Below, one piece after another: positions 25,921 through 35,187 of a DNA stretch of 64,000 nucleotides. The notes beneath the pieces are model-generated. The model was not told the origin of the DNA, ran no database searches, and saw only the letters and a program-made list of their open reading frames with translations. This DNA comes from an uncultured Lachnospiraceae bacterium (lineage in GTDB: Bacteria; Bacillota; Clostridia; Lachnospirales; Lachnospiraceae), in assembly GCA_947176505.1 (NCBI GenBank), contig CAMWQW010000007.1:1-64000 (forward strand). Direction: 5' to 3'. Each line of letters opens with the position of its first letter. Position 1 is the stretch's first letter. A program made the translations under genes and the position numbers.

Positions 25921-25988
25921 CTTTGTCTTTCATACCTTTCTTCTGTCTTAAATCGAACCTCTTCATCTATTGAGCGAAGTTCAATTTG

Positions 25989-26579
25989 TTACCCTAGCGC
26001 CCCCTTCGTACTGAGCACCCCTTTCACCCTCTCGTCATAAGATACGGCTTCGTCAAGCGCCTTACCAAACGCCTTAAACATAGCCTCAATCATGTGATGC
26101 GCATTGCAGCCGTCCAGCATCTTGATATGCAGATTCATACCGGCGCTATAGCACACCGCATAAAAAAACTCTTTTACAAGCTCTGTGTCCAATTCTCCAA
26201 CTCTTTCTACCGAAAACCCGCAATCATAGGCAAAATAAGGTCTACCGCATAAATCAACGGCACACAGACAAAGCGCATCATCCATCGGCAGGATAAAAGA
26301 GCCATAGCGTTTGATGCCGCTCTTATCGCCGATTGCCTCACGGATTGCTGTGCCAAGCACAATGCCCGTATCTTCTACCGTATGATGCCCATCCACTTCC
26401 AAATCTCCATTGACCTGCAGATGCAAATCAAAGAATCCATGTTTGGAAAATCCTGATAGCATATGGTCAAAAAAGCCAATTCCGGTATGAATCTCACTGC
26501 TTCCGCTGCCATCAATGGCAAGTGACAACGAGATATCCGTTTCCTTTGTTTTTCTGTTAATATTTGCTGTTCTGTTCAT
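25989..26579 (-). CDS. hisB: Imidazoleglycerol-phosphate dehydratase
   Basis: A 196-residue enzyme dehydrating imidazole glycerol phosphate in histidine synthesis. The two manganese-binding His clusters, DGHHTVEDTGI and NAHHMIEAMFKAF, are intact, as is GFFDHMLSGFSKHG. It is monofunctional (no HisB phosphatase domain), as usual for Firmicutes. AGAAGG precedes the ATG, and it lies between hisD and the HisI/HisE fusion. Confidence 0.97.
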   Translation of the reverse strand: MNRTANINRKTKETDISLSLAIDGSGSSEIHTGIGFFDHMLSGFSKHGFFDLHLQVNGDLEVDGHHTVEDTGIVLGTAIREAIGDKSGIKRYGSFILPMDDALCLCAVDLCGRPYFAYDCGFSVERVGELDTELVKEFFYAVCYSAGMNLHIKMLDGCNAHHMIEAMFKAFGKALDEAVSYDERVKGVLSTKGALG

Positions 26580-26618
26580 CTATATCCTTCTTTCCACTAC
26601 AATACTAAATAAGAATCC

Positions 26619-27914
26619 TCATTCCTCCGGGAAACGAACCTTGATGGAGTTTGCATGAGCCGTTAATCCCTCTTTTTCGGCAAACAATTCAATCTCTTTA
26701 TGCGCCTGTCTAAGCGCTTCCTTAGAATATGAGATGATGCTTGTCTTTTTCATGAAATCATCCACATTAAGCGGTGAAAAAAACCTTGCAGTACCGTTAG
26801 TCGGCAGAATATGATTCGGACCCGCATAGTAATCCCCAAGCGGTTCGGATGAATACTCCCCTAGGAAAATAGCGCCTGCATTCTGAATCTTAGTCATGAC
26901 ATTGTATGGATCTTTTGTCAAAATCTCCAAATGCTCCGAGGCAATGGCGTTCGCCGCATCTATGGCATCTTCCAAAGAATCAGCTAATAAAATATATCCG
27001 TAATTATCTAATGATTTCCTAATAATCTCTGCTCTTGACAACTCTTGTACAAATCTTTCAATTTCACAATTCACCGCTTCTGCCACATGCTCATCCGTGG
27101 TGACGAGGATTGCGCTTGCAAGCTCGTCATGCTCTGCCTGTGAAAGCAAGTCCGCCGCTACATAACGGGGATTCGCGGTTTCATCCGCAATCACCAAGAT
27201 TTCGCTCGGACCCGCAATGGAATCTATACTCACATACCCAAAACAGGCTTTCTTGGCGAGCGCCACAAAGATATTTCCCGGTCCGGTAATCTTATCTACC
27301 TTCGGAATACTCTCCGTACCGAACGCCATAGCCGCAATTGCCTGTGCCCCGCCTACTTTGTATATTTCGCTGACACCCGCTATTCTTGCCGCTACCAATG
27401 TACCGGGATTTACCTTGCCGTCCGCGCCAGCCGGTGTCGTCATGATGATTTTAGGCACACCTGCCACTTTTGCCGGAATCACATTCATCAAAAGACTGCT
27501 TGGATATGCTGCTTTACCTCCGGGTACATAAACTCCCGATATCGCAATGGGCAGTATACGCTGTCCGAGGATACTGCCGTCAGGTTTCGTGTCAATCCAG
27601 CTGTTGCGAAGCTGTTTCTTATGAAAATCTTCAATATTTGCGGCAGATTTCTTCATTACTTCCACGAACCGGCTGTCAATCTCGTCAAACGCCACGTCAA
27701 TCTCCGCCTCTGTCACGCGAATGTTCTCTGCATTAATATCCCACTTATCAAACTTCTTCGTATAATCAAAGACAGCATTGTCGCCCTGTTCTCTTACATT
27801 TTTAATAATGTCTGCAACGATATCCTCATATTCGTAATAATTGTTAGGGCTTCTCTTTAACAGAGTTCCTAATATATCTTTCTGCGTATCCGCAGTTAAT
27901 CTGACTGTTCTCAT
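26619..27914 (-). CDS. hisD: Histidinol dehydrogenase
   Basis: A 431-residue zinc enzyme for the last two oxidations to histidine. IAGPSEILVIADE, LLSQAEHDELASAIL and the catalytic ASEHLEI motif are all present, with PLGDYYAGPNHILPT near the C-terminus. The second ATG was chosen because GGAGG lies just before it; the first one overlaps that site. It lies between hisG and hisB. Confidence 0.97.
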   Translation of the reverse strand: MRTVRLTADTQKDILGTLLKRSPNNYYEYEDIVADIIKNVREQGDNAVFDYTKKFDKWDINAENIRVTEAEIDVAFDEIDSRFVEVMKKSAANIEDFHKKQLRNSWIDTKPDGSILGQRILPIAISGVYVPGGKAAYPSSLLMNVIPAKVAGVPKIIMTTPAGADGKVNPGTLVAARIAGVSEIYKVGGAQAIAAMAFGTESIPKVDKITGPGNIFVALAKKACFGYVSIDSIAGPSEILVIADETANPRYVAADLLSQAEHDELASAILVTTDEHVAEAVNCEIERFVQELSRAEIIRKSLDNYGYILLADSLEDAIDAANAIASEHLEILTKDPYNVMTKIQNAGAIFLGEYSSEPLGDYYAGPNHILPTNGTARFFSPLNVDDFMKKTSIISYSKEALRQAHKEIELFAEKEGLTAHANSIKVRFPEE

Positions 27915-27933
27915 ACACCCTCCATTCATTCTT

Positions 27934-28578
27934 TTATAAGTGGCTTCTCAATTCGTTGATCAGCTTCTTAATCCGCTCCGGTTCCATCTGCATACTGACT
28001 TGATTGACAATCATTCTAGCCGACAGCGGACAGATTTCTTCCAAAACTTTCAATCCGTTTTCTTTGAGTGTAGAACCGGTCTCAACGATATCCACAATCA
28101 CATCGGCAAGTTTCACAATCGGTCCCAGCTCAACAGAACCGTTTAACTTGATGATATCTACCGTCTGATGCTTTTTATTATAAAAATAGTCTTTGGCAAT
28201 GTTCGGGTATTTGCTGGCTACGCGAATCATCTCATGATGCTGTAACAGTTCTCTCGCACTCTCCGGACCGCACACACACATTTTGCATTTGCCATACTTT
28301 AAGTCCAATACCTCGTAGACGCGTCTGTTTTCTTCCATAATGGTATCCTTGCCGACCACGCCGATATCCGCCGCTCCGTATTCTACATAGGTGGGCACAT
28401 CAGGACCTTTTGCAAGGAAAAATTTAAGCTTTAATTCTTCATTCACAAAAATCAGCTTGCGGGAATCCTTATCTTTCATTTCCTCGCAAGTAATACCTAT
28501 TTTCTCAAAAAGATCCATAGTTTTATTGGCAAGACGCCCTTTTCCGAGGGCAAATGTTAAATATCTGTCTTCACTCAT
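27934..28578 (-). CDS. hisG: ATP phosphoribosyltransferase, short form
   Basis: A 214-residue HisG of the short type, which needs HisZ for activity and feedback control. Features are TFALGKGRLANKTM, YVEYGAADIGVVGKD and the PRPP-binding loop VDIVETGSTLKENGL. The C-terminal histidine-binding domain of long HisG is absent, and hisZ lies just upstream, as expected. The ATG was preferred over an in-frame GTG four codons earlier; the choice is not certain. Confidence 0.96.
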   Translation of the reverse strand: MSEDRYLTFALGKGRLANKTMDLFEKIGITCEEMKDKDSRKLIFVNEELKLKFFLAKGPDVPTYVEYGAADIGVVGKDTIMEENRRVYEVLDLKYGKCKMCVCGPESARELLQHHEMIRVASKYPNIAKDYFYNKKHQTVDIIKLNGSVELGPIVKLADVIVDIVETGSTLKENGLKVLEEICPLSARMIVNQVSMQMEPERIKKLINELRSHL

Positions 28579-28611
28579 CTTATTAGACACTCTCTTTCAT
28601 AGACGAATCTT

Positions 28612-29736
28612 TCACACATTTTTACATGACAGTGGCAATAATTCCACATTTTTGCCCGATGCACGAAGTTGCTTACTTTCCTGAAGCTTCTCCTTGAAGT
28701 CCGCCTCCGTATAGTATATCTTCACATAGCTTTCCGTTCCGGAGACAATCGCTCCCTGCCTGTTCATCGCTGCAAGCAGGTCATCCACTACTATCACAAA
28801 ACCGATTGCGGCAGCTTCCTTACCGAAACGGCGAAGCAGATTGTCGTAACGTCCGCCTTTTACAATGGCATCTCCCACACCGTAAGTATATCCTTTGAAA
28901 ATAATGCCCGTATAATAATTATACTTACTAAGCATTCCAAGGTCAAAGGAAACATATTTCTCAACGCCGTAATCGCACAGCGCCTGATATACTTTCTCAA
29001 GGCGCTCTATCGCCCTCTTGGAACGTTCGTTGGATACGGCTTTCTTTGCGTCATTCAGAATCGCTGCCGTGCCAAATAAATCGCTCACCATAAGAAGCTG
29101 TTCTTTAATTTTTCGACTCACATGAGTAGAATCGAGTAATTCTTCTGCACCAAAATAATTTTTGCCTGAAATATATTCCCGCAGGTCTAACTCTGTTTCT
29201 TCATCAAGCCCTGCCTCGGCACATATCCCTTTGAAATATTCCAGATTACCGATGCTGATCTGAAAATCAGATAGTCCCGCATGATACAACGCCTCAATCG
29301 TCATCGCAATCATCTCTGCGTCCGCCTGAACGGAGTCATCACCAATCAATTCCGCTCCCATCTGTGTAACTTCCTTCAGTTTACCTTGTAATTCTGAGGT
29401 ATTTGTAAAGGTATTGCCCTGATAGCAGAAACGGATAGGAACATTTTCTTCCATAAAATACTTCGCCGCACATCTGGCAATCGAAGGCGTAAAATCCGGT
29501 CGAAGAACAAGTGTATTCCCTTCTTTGTCAAAGAATTTATACAACTCCTTAGATGGCGTTGTCCCTACTTCTTTGGAAAAAACATCAAAAAACTCAAATG
29601 TAGGCGTCTGGATATCCCGATAGCCATAGCCCTTTATCTTCTCATGCAAAAGCCGCTCCACAACAGTCTTTTTTGCCTTTTCATCACCATAAATATCTCT
29701 TACACCCTCCGGTGTATGTACTAATTTTTTGCTCAT
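28612..29736 (-). CDS. hisZ: ATP phosphoribosyltransferase regulatory subunit
   Basis: A 374-residue histidyl-tRNA-synthetase-like protein without the anticodon-binding domain. It has synthetase-like motifs (PTFEFFDVFSKE, LVLRPDFTPSIAR, IRFCYQGNTF) but pairs with short HisG to form the allosteric first enzyme of histidine synthesis. It is the first gene of the his operon, 82 bases or so after the -10, with GCGAGGAG before the ATG. Confidence 0.95.
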   Translation of the reverse strand: MSKKLVHTPEGVRDIYGDEKAKKTVVERLLHEKIKGYGYRDIQTPTFEFFDVFSKEVGTTPSKELYKFFDKEGNTLVLRPDFTPSIARCAAKYFMEENVPIRFCYQGNTFTNTSELQGKLKEVTQMGAELIGDDSVQADAEMIAMTIEALYHAGLSDFQISIGNLEYFKGICAEAGLDEETELDLREYISGKNYFGAEELLDSTHVSRKIKEQLLMVSDLFGTAAILNDAKKAVSNERSKRAIERLEKVYQALCDYGVEKYVSFDLGMLSKYNYYTGIIFKGYTYGVGDAIVKGGRYDNLLRRFGKEAAAIGFVIVVDDLLAAMNRQGAIVSGTESYVKIYYTEADFKEKLQESKQLRASGKNVELLPLSCKNV

Positions 29737-29809
29737 ATTCTCCTCGCCTTGTCACTTTATCGCTTTAAAGTATTAATTCGTTAATTTGATACCAAACTAA
29801 ACTTTCTAT

Positions 29810-29838
29810 ACTATACATTATATCCTTCCGCTTGTCAA
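29810..29838 (-). promoter_or_regulatory. Histidine operon promoter
   Basis: On the minus strand TTGACA (29833-29838), a 17-base spacer and TATAGT (29810-29815) form a strong sigma-A promoter. The leader to hisZ is about 70 bases and shows no T-box or His-rich leader peptide that I could see. Confidence 0.8.
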
Positions 29839-29853
29839 ACGTTGTTTTCCCAA

Positions 29854-30390
29854 CTATTCGACTCTGTCATCCAAATCCTTTTGCAGCATATCCAGATATG
29901 GCACCAAAATACCATGCTTTTTGGGAAGAATATATTCCGGATTCAATTCATCGTATCGAAAACTTTTCCTGCCGCCTTCCTTTGCCCTATCCCAAAAGAA
30001 ACGAAGCATCTCATAAGGCAGATAATAGAAAATGTCCTTATGAGAATAGTAAATCAGAAAAAAAGCGATTCCCTTCTGTCTCTCAAACTGTCCCATAAAC
30101 TCTACCTGATGTTCATGGATATTTTGAAGTGAAAAGGTATCTACCGCACATTCTTTTGCGTCAAAACAGACCGGAATCCCCTGAACCACGCCAATATAAT
30201 CTACCGTACTCTTCTGATCAAAATAAGCAAGGGTAATGTGTCTGCTTTCTTTGTCTATATTAATAGGAGTAATGGGCGTCGGTACCTTCTGGATGAGCGC
30301 CAGACCGTTCTCCAGATATTTTTCATTTGTTCTATTGATTAAATCTTCCAGCGTCGAACCTCTCAGTCCGCGTGAATTCCATGTCGCCAT
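29854..30390 (-). CDS. recU: Holliday junction resolvase RecU
   Basis: A 178-residue nuclease that cuts four-way junctions in recombination and helps chromosome segregation in Gram-positives. The N-terminus WNSRGLRGSTLEDLINRTNE and the catalytic core YFDQKSTVDYIGVVQGI followed by CFDAKEC (Asp, Asp, Lys) fit the family. The ATG was chosen because GAGG lies 9 bases ahead. It starts 1-2 bases from the RluA-family stop. Confidence 0.93.
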   Translation of the reverse strand: MATWNSRGLRGSTLEDLINRTNEKYLENGLALIQKVPTPITPINIDKESRHITLAYFDQKSTVDYIGVVQGIPVCFDAKECAVDTFSLQNIHEHQVEFMGQFERQKGIAFFLIYYSHKDIFYYLPYEMLRFFWDRAKEGGRKSFRYDELNPEYILPKKHGILVPYLDMLQKDLDDRVE

Positions 30391-30391
30391 G

Positions 30392-31477
30392 TCAGTATTC
30401 CTCACTTACTTTATGGAAAATGTCAGGCACATCGGCATAGAAAGTCCTGCCGCTTATGTCCGTAAAAGGTTCTGCTAATTGCGGAAAAACCACTTTATAG
30501 GCGTGTAAGAGCTGTGATTTGACGTGATACTTCTGCCGATATGTCTCATTCCATGCCTTATCGCCGTATTTATAGTCTCCAAGCAGCGGATGTCCGATGC
30601 CTGCAAGGTGTGCACGAATCTGATGAGGTTTGCCGGTGATAAGTTCCACTTCTAAAAGCGTCTTATCTTCCTCAACCTTAAGCGGTTTATAAGCGGTCCT
30701 GATATAGGAACCCTTTATTTCTGAAAGCGTCTGATGCGGCTGATACCCTCTGTCTGCAGTCTGCAGCATTTCTGTAAGCGTAACAGATACTTTATTGTGT
30801 TTCTCATCTTTATAGAGATATCCCTCGATAAACTGCTCTTTATTTACAATACCTTTTACATACGTCTGATAATATTTGTGAAGCGTCCTGTTCTTTAATA
30901 GTTCTCCCAACATCTGTGCGCCGCGAAGCGACTTGGCACATAACACGATACCGCTCGTATTGCGGTCGAGCCGGTTACATACAGACGGTTTATATACAGA
31001 AAAATCTTCTTTTGACATAAATCCACTTTCGAATAAATACCCAATCAGCCATTCATTCAAAGAAATATCCGTTTGCTCTGCCTTCTGTGACAGCACTCCT
31101 GCCGGTTTATCCGCAAGAAGAATATGCTGATTTTCATAAAGAATCTGAACGCCGGATATTTTGCGGTATGCTGCAAGACAAGCTGTTGCCTCGTCATTCT
31201 GTCGCTGTATAAAACCGATGCTATGTTCTGCATGATTAGTATCGTCTGCACCTGCTAATCCTCTGAACTTATTAAGCGTCTCCTCAGCAAAATAAATCTT
31301 CACACTATCTCCGGATGCAATTTTCTCACTTCCATCAGCTTTCCTGTCATTGAGCGTAATATTTTTCTTGCGGAGCATCTTATACAAAAAGCTATTCCCC
31401 GCATTCGGTAAAATCCGGTGTAAATACTTGTCGAAGCGCTGTCCGGCTTCCTTTTCCGTAATTTTAGTCTGATACAT
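30392..31477 (-). CDS. RluA family pseudouridine synthase
   Basis: A 361-residue enzyme with an N-terminal S4-like RNA-binding domain (GQRFDKYLHRIL, then KMLRKKNITLNDRKADGSE) and a catalytic domain with CNRLDRNTSGIVLCAKS, where the second Asp-containing RLD is the nucleophile site. Later LITGKPHQIRAHLAGIGHPLLG is the family second motif. It modifies uridines in 23S rRNA or tRNA; RluC/RluD-type specificity cannot be told. An insertion of about 25 residues (ADDTNHAEHSIGF) precedes the catalytic domain. Confidence 0.93.
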   Translation of the reverse strand: MYQTKITEKEAGQRFDKYLHRILPNAGNSFLYKMLRKKNITLNDRKADGSEKIASGDSVKIYFAEETLNKFRGLAGADDTNHAEHSIGFIQRQNDEATACLAAYRKISGVQILYENQHILLADKPAGVLSQKAEQTDISLNEWLIGYLFESGFMSKEDFSVYKPSVCNRLDRNTSGIVLCAKSLRGAQMLGELLKNRTLHKYYQTYVKGIVNKEQFIEGYLYKDEKHNKVSVTLTEMLQTADRGYQPHQTLSEIKGSYIRTAYKPLKVEEDKTLLEVELITGKPHQIRAHLAGIGHPLLGDYKYGDKAWNETYRQKYHVKSQLLHAYKVVFPQLAEPFTDISGRTFYADVPDIFHKVSEEY

Positions 31478-31523
31478 TCCGTCATCCCTGTCTCACTGTC
31501 ATATAAATCGTATCACTGCAGAA

Positions 31524-31551
31524 ATATTAACTGCATATAATAGTCTGTCAA
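31524..31551 (-). promoter_or_regulatory. Possible promoter upstream of the RluA-family gene
   Basis: On the minus strand TTGACA (31546-31551), 16 bases and TAATAT (31524-31529). It overlaps the end of the preceding gene and lies about 50 bases before the ATG. Confidence 0.55.
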
Positions 31552-32120
31552 ATAGAGATGGAATATAATAAATTGATGATTCCGTCTCTGTTCTTGTGTT
31601 CGTCTGCCGATAATTTTGTTAACTGACTCAGTCGGTCAGTGTATTTCTCGGGCTGAGAAAAAATTTTAACCGTCATATTTTTAATCCCTTCCTGCGTAAG
31701 CATCTGTTCCAAATGCTTCTCTGCCCCGTTACAGTCACATTTCGGATTTTCGGCAATTCCACACAATACATTCCCTTTTAAAGCCATATGGCTGATGGGG
31801 AAATTTTTCTGATAAGAAGTAAAATACATGTCATAAAACGTTGTAAGCTTCTCATCATACACGCACACTTGATTCTTAAGAGCTTCTCCGCATCCTTTTG
31901 CCTTCAAAAACATAATCAGGTTCACCATACTCTTGCAGGAAGGCAAGCATCCCAATACAGCAACTATAGTCAGCAGATTTTTACTGGTTCCCGTAGTGAG
32001 ATACCCCATCACGTACAATCCGATGCATACCGCAAAAAAAAGCAAGGTTCTAAGCGCCGTGACAACCTTACGATTCTCAATATAGCCGTAAGAACCTTTT
32101 TTAACAATCATTCTTTTCAT
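31548..32120 (-). CDS. Hypothetical membrane protein with two helices
   Basis: A 190-residue protein I do not recognise by name. It starts with a basic segment (MKRMIVKKGSYGYIENRK), then two closely spaced membrane helices (about residues 22-42 and 46-66), then a soluble domain of about 120 residues with several cysteines (NPKCDCNGAEKHLEQML, and C77, C87, C120). The start has only a weak site (GGA). It has neighbours on the same strand but no clear operon link. The cysteines could bind metal or form disulfides. Confidence 0.65.
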   Translation of the reverse strand: MKRMIVKKGSYGYIENRKVVTALRTLLFFAVCIGLYVMGYLTTGTSKNLLTIVAVLGCLPSCKSMVNLIMFLKAKGCGEALKNQVCVYDEKLTTFYDMYFTSYQKNFPISHMALKGNVLCGIAENPKCDCNGAEKHLEQMLTQEGIKNMTVKIFSQPEKYTDRLSQLTKLSADEHKNRDGIINLLYSISI

Positions 32121-32192
32121 TTTTAAATCCGTTCCTTCGTCTGAAATCAGTATTCACAGTAACCATTAACATCCGTGAATTCAACAACCGCA

Positions 32193-32663
32193 CTATTCGC
32201 GTATCTTACAGACATCCACCCATTCCGTATAACCGGAGTACTGTTCCATTTCCGGAATCGTCAGTTCAATCGCGCTGTTACTGCTTCCGCATGCCGGAAA
32301 TACAGTTGTAAATCTTTGTAATGACTCGTCCAGATATACAGTCACGCCCTCATTAATTCCGAATGGACATACGCCGCCGACGGCATGTCCGATCAGCGTT
32401 TCCGCCTGTTCGGCTGTCAGCATTTTGGCTTTCGCTCCGAATTTCGCTTTATACTTGGCATTATCCACCTTCACATCTCCGGCACAGATAACAAGAACCG
32501 GCTTCTCATCTACCATAAAAGAAAGAGATTTTGCGATACGAGCCGGCTCACATCCCAGTGCCTGTGCTGCCAGTTCTACGGTCGCACTGGACTCTGCCAG
32601 CTCAATGATTCGTTCCTCCATATCATATTGCCTGAAATACTCTTTTACCCGTTCAATTGCCAT
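32193..32663 (-). CDS. YbaK/EbsC-type aminoacyl-tRNA deacylase
   Basis: A 156-residue editing-domain protein: LAAQALGCEPARIAKSLSF, GAKAKMLTAEQAETLIGHAVGG-like segment (here LTAEQAETLIGHAVGGVCPF) and FPACGSSNSAIEL. These match the YbaK family that removes mis-attached amino acids (for example Cys or Ala) from tRNA-Pro. The ATG with GGAG 9 bases upstream was chosen over an upstream non-ATG start. Confidence 0.9.
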   Translation of the reverse strand: MAIERVKEYFRQYDMEERIIELAESSATVELAAQALGCEPARIAKSLSFMVDEKPVLVICAGDVKVDNAKYKAKFGAKAKMLTAEQAETLIGHAVGGVCPFGINEGVTVYLDESLQRFTTVFPACGSSNSAIELTIPEMEQYSGYTEWVDVCKIRE

Positions 32664-32725
32664 GATTATTGTCTCCGTTTCTAGTCTGTTTTGCGTGTGC
32701 AAAATTCCACAAGCATTTTATAATT

Positions 32726-33475
32726 CTACATAAACATCTGAATCACGTTCTGTACACTCTGGGTCACAAAATACAATGCTTTCATGGGTAGTCCGCACAC
32801 GGAAACTGATTTCCCCATCTTGCAGTCCGCTATCGCCTTGGCGACCACGCATTCCGTTTTCGCCATCGTAAGCTTTTTAAGCCCTCCCATATGAGACAAG
32901 TCCCCGTAAGCATGTTGAAGGAACGGGGTATTGACAGGACCGGGACAAACCGCAGTGACGCTGATGCCTTTATCTTGCAATTCTTTTGCCAGCGCCCTGC
33001 TTAAAGAATACACATAAGATTTCGTTGCAGCATATACCGCAAAAGCCGCCTGCGGTACAAAGGCAGCACCCGATGCAAACTGAATGATTCTGCTTCCTCT
33101 GTGCATATACGGCAGACAAATCCTAGTCATCTGTGTCAGAGCCATAATATTTAAGCGAATCATTGCGGACACATCCACACTGCTTTGCTTTACAAATTCT
33201 CCATAGCTTCCCACGCCAGCACAGTTGGCTAAAACCGTAATCTTCGGATTGCTGATTGCCAGTACTTCCGCAAACTGTGCCATTGCTTTTTCATTAGTCA
33301 TATCAATCACAATGGTTTTGGCTTTCATCCGCATAGTCATAGCCAGTTGTTCCATAGGCTCTCTTCGGCGGGCAAGCAGCCATATTTCATCGGTCTTTCT
33401 CAAACGACGGTCTAACTGCTTGGCAAATTCCATTCCCATACCGGATGATGCACCCGTAATGATTGCGATATTCAT
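32726..33475 (-). CDS. SDR family oxidoreductase
   Basis: A 249-residue classical short-chain dehydrogenase. MNIAIITGASSGMGMEFAKQ forms the NAD(P) site (TGxxxGxG), LANCAGVG the NAG-like motif, and YAATKSY the catalytic YxxxK with Ser in FASGAAF. The substrate is unknown. Two starts are possible; the ATG just before the Rossmann strand was chosen by family fit, though its GGAGG lies 14 bases away. Confidence 0.88.
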   Translation of the reverse strand: MNIAIITGASSGMGMEFAKQLDRRLRKTDEIWLLARRREPMEQLAMTMRMKAKTIVIDMTNEKAMAQFAEVLAISNPKITVLANCAGVGSYGEFVKQSSVDVSAMIRLNIMALTQMTRICLPYMHRGSRIIQFASGAAFVPQAAFAVYAATKSYVYSLSRALAKELQDKGISVTAVCPGPVNTPFLQHAYGDLSHMGGLKKLTMAKTECVVAKAIADCKMGKSVSVCGLPMKALYFVTQSVQNVIQMFM

Positions 33476-33531
33476 GTTCTGCTTAATTCCCTCCCGCATA
33501 TAAAGTTAAACGCTAGCTTGTATAAGATAGC

Positions 33532-33558
33532 AGACCCAAGCTTACACAGCTTGGGTCT
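33532..33558 (-). terminator. Stem-loop between the anti-sigma and SDR genes
   Basis: AGACCCAAGC pairs perfectly with GCTTGGGTCT (10 bp) around a 7-base loop. The following sequence on the minus strand has only a weak U-tract, so it may act as an inefficient terminator of the sigma/anti-sigma operon. Confidence 0.6.
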
Positions 33559-33613
33559 ATTATAGCACATAACATATCAAATTTTACTATAAAATTGCAT
33601 TTTGTAAAAACGG

Positions 33614-34585
33614 TCATTTATTTTTGTTATTTTTCATCATACCAAAAACAATCAAAGCGATTCCTACAAAGACAGCACATGTTAAAACCATCCATTTGAT
33701 ATTGCTGTCAACTGTATCTACATTCCAGACAAACGGTCTGAAAACATGAAACGGCTTCCTGATGCCAATCCACCTGTTAATAAGATAATCTCCAAAGAAG
33801 CTTGAAATCCCAACAGTTACTGTACATATTCCAGCTTTAAAAAATCCGTTACATTTCAAATACCGAATCAGCAGAAACATGAACCACACAAGAACAAGAC
33901 ACGGAAAAGAAATCTTCGGCGCAATGTGCCAAAAATCGGGCGAATTCACATATAGTCCTATGCTGAGCATCATCAATACATAAAAAAGCGTGTCGAGAGC
34001 CATCACAATCAGACCTTTACACCTGCCAAGCCGTGCTCTGAGCGGTCTCGCATACACCACAAACGGAAGGAAACACACCGATAGCCCAAACAGCACTGCA
34101 GGCGACACGATAAAAAACCATGTCTGATGTGTATAAATACAAATAACTCCGAACAATAAGAGAAGACTTGTCGTAAATGTCCCCAATGTCCAAAGCATTT
34201 TATTGTCCGGCATCATAAGCGGAACGACAATCAGGGACGCTGCCGTAATAAGAGACGCCAGTACAATAAAGAACCAATCAAGCGCCGCTCCGGTCGCAAG
34301 ATTCACAATCAGGCATACCAAAATCGGAATCATAAATATACCGGCGATGACTGCGCCTATCATGGCAGATTTCCTTTTAAAAAAGTCAGCCTGCTCACGG
34401 AGTACATTCACGGATTCTGTTTCCAGTCTGTTCTCCATTTCTTTGCTGCACATTTGCTGCAAGAGTCCGGAACAGTCCTTACAGCTTGTCAAGTGCTCTT
34501 TCACAAGCGCTTTACTTTCCTCACTACATATCTGATCCGCATAGAGCGGAAGCAAGTCCCTTATTACATTACAACTCAGTTTCAT
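33614..34585 (-). CDS. Zinc-finger anti-sigma factor-like membrane protein
   Basis: A 323-residue protein. Residues 1-45 carry the zf-HC2/ZAS zinc motif (HLTSCKDC, HxxxCxxC) that binds ECF sigma factors. About eight membrane helices follow, an unusually large membrane domain that is also seen in some Clostridial zf-HC2 proteins. Its start overlaps the sigma factor stop by 17 bases, so the pair is co-translated. It probably holds the sigma factor inactive at the membrane until an envelope signal arrives. Confidence 0.83.
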   Translation of the reverse strand: MKLSCNVIRDLLPLYADQICSEESKALVKEHLTSCKDCSGLLQQMCSKEMENRLETESVNVLREQADFFKRKSAMIGAVIAGIFMIPILVCLIVNLATGAALDWFFIVLASLITAASLIVVPLMMPDNKMLWTLGTFTTSLLLLFGVICIYTHQTWFFIVSPAVLFGLSVCFLPFVVYARPLRARLGRCKGLIVMALDTLFYVLMMLSIGLYVNSPDFWHIAPKISFPCLVLVWFMFLLIRYLKCNGFFKAGICTVTVGISSFFGDYLINRWIGIRKPFHVFRPFVWNVDTVDSNIKWMVLTCAVFVGIALIVFGMMKNNKNK

Positions 34586-35072
34586 GAATATCCATCCTTT
34601 CCATAATCTTCAATTTGGCACGGTGATATGTAACTCTTGCCCAGCTTTCTGTTTTGCCGCAAATACTGCTGATTTCCCGAAAAGACATTTCTCCGAATAT
34701 CCGCAGTTCAAACACCTGCCGGTAAGGCTCCTCCAATTCATTCAAAACTTGATGAATCTGATAAGAAGTATCCTTATCTTCCACTTCGCACTCAATGTTA
34801 ACACCGCTGTCGGCATCAGTATCAGGCGATACAACCGCTACACTTTTTGACTGTCGGCGCATTTCATCGACGAACAGATTTCTGGCAATGGCACAAAGCC
34901 ATGTCAGGGCGTTTGATTCTCCACGAAACGGACTTTTTGCAGTAAACGCTTTATAAAACGTTTCCTGTGTAATTTCCTCCGCTATATGCTTCTTACCCGC
35001 AAGTGTCATAACATAAGAATACACCTGCATATAATACGTTTTATACAGTTTTTCAAACGCCGCTTTCTCCAC
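34569..35072 (-). CDS. ECF-type RNA polymerase sigma factor
   Basis: A 167-residue sigma-70-like factor with region 2 (VMTLAGKKHIAEEITQETFY, LTWLCAIARNLFVDEMRRQ) and region 4 (EEPYRQVFELRIFGEMSFRE, SWARVTYHRAKLKI). There is no region 3, as usual for ECF factors. The start is GTG with AGGTGATG upstream. A probable self-recognised promoter lies about 35 bases away, and the anti-sigma gene overlaps its end. Confidence 0.92.
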   Translation of the reverse strand: MEKAAFEKLYKTYYMQVYSYVMTLAGKKHIAEEITQETFYKAFTAKSPFRGESNALTWLCAIARNLFVDEMRRQSKSVAVVSPDTDADSGVNIECEVEDKDTSYQIHQVLNELEEPYRQVFELRIFGEMSFREISSICGKTESWARVTYHRAKLKIMERMDIHETEL

Positions 35073-35106
35073 TTATCATCACCTCTTCTTCTGTGATTTC
35101 ATTGGT

Positions 35107-35134
35107 TAGACGGATAAATCTCTGTTTTGTTACA
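35107..35134 (-). promoter_or_regulatory. ECF-type autoregulatory promoter
   Basis: On the minus strand TGTAAC (35129-35134), 16 bases and CGTCTA (35107-35112) match ECF consensus promoters of the sigma-X/sigma-M kind, TG(A/T)AAC-N16/17-CG(T/A)C. It lies directly upstream of the sigma gene, so the sigma probably activates its own operon. Confidence 0.75.
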
Positions 35135-35187
35135 AAAATTTTACGATATACTTCCAAATTTTACGCTGGCTCTTCTCTTTTGCTTTT

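Noticed and set aside
28669..29079. 136-codon plus-strand frame within hisZ
   Set aside because: Antisense to motifs that define hisZ; no ribosome binding site.
29737..29809. T-box or His-rich leader peptide before hisZ
   Set aside because: The leader is only about 70 bases and contains no T-box sequence or run of His codons.
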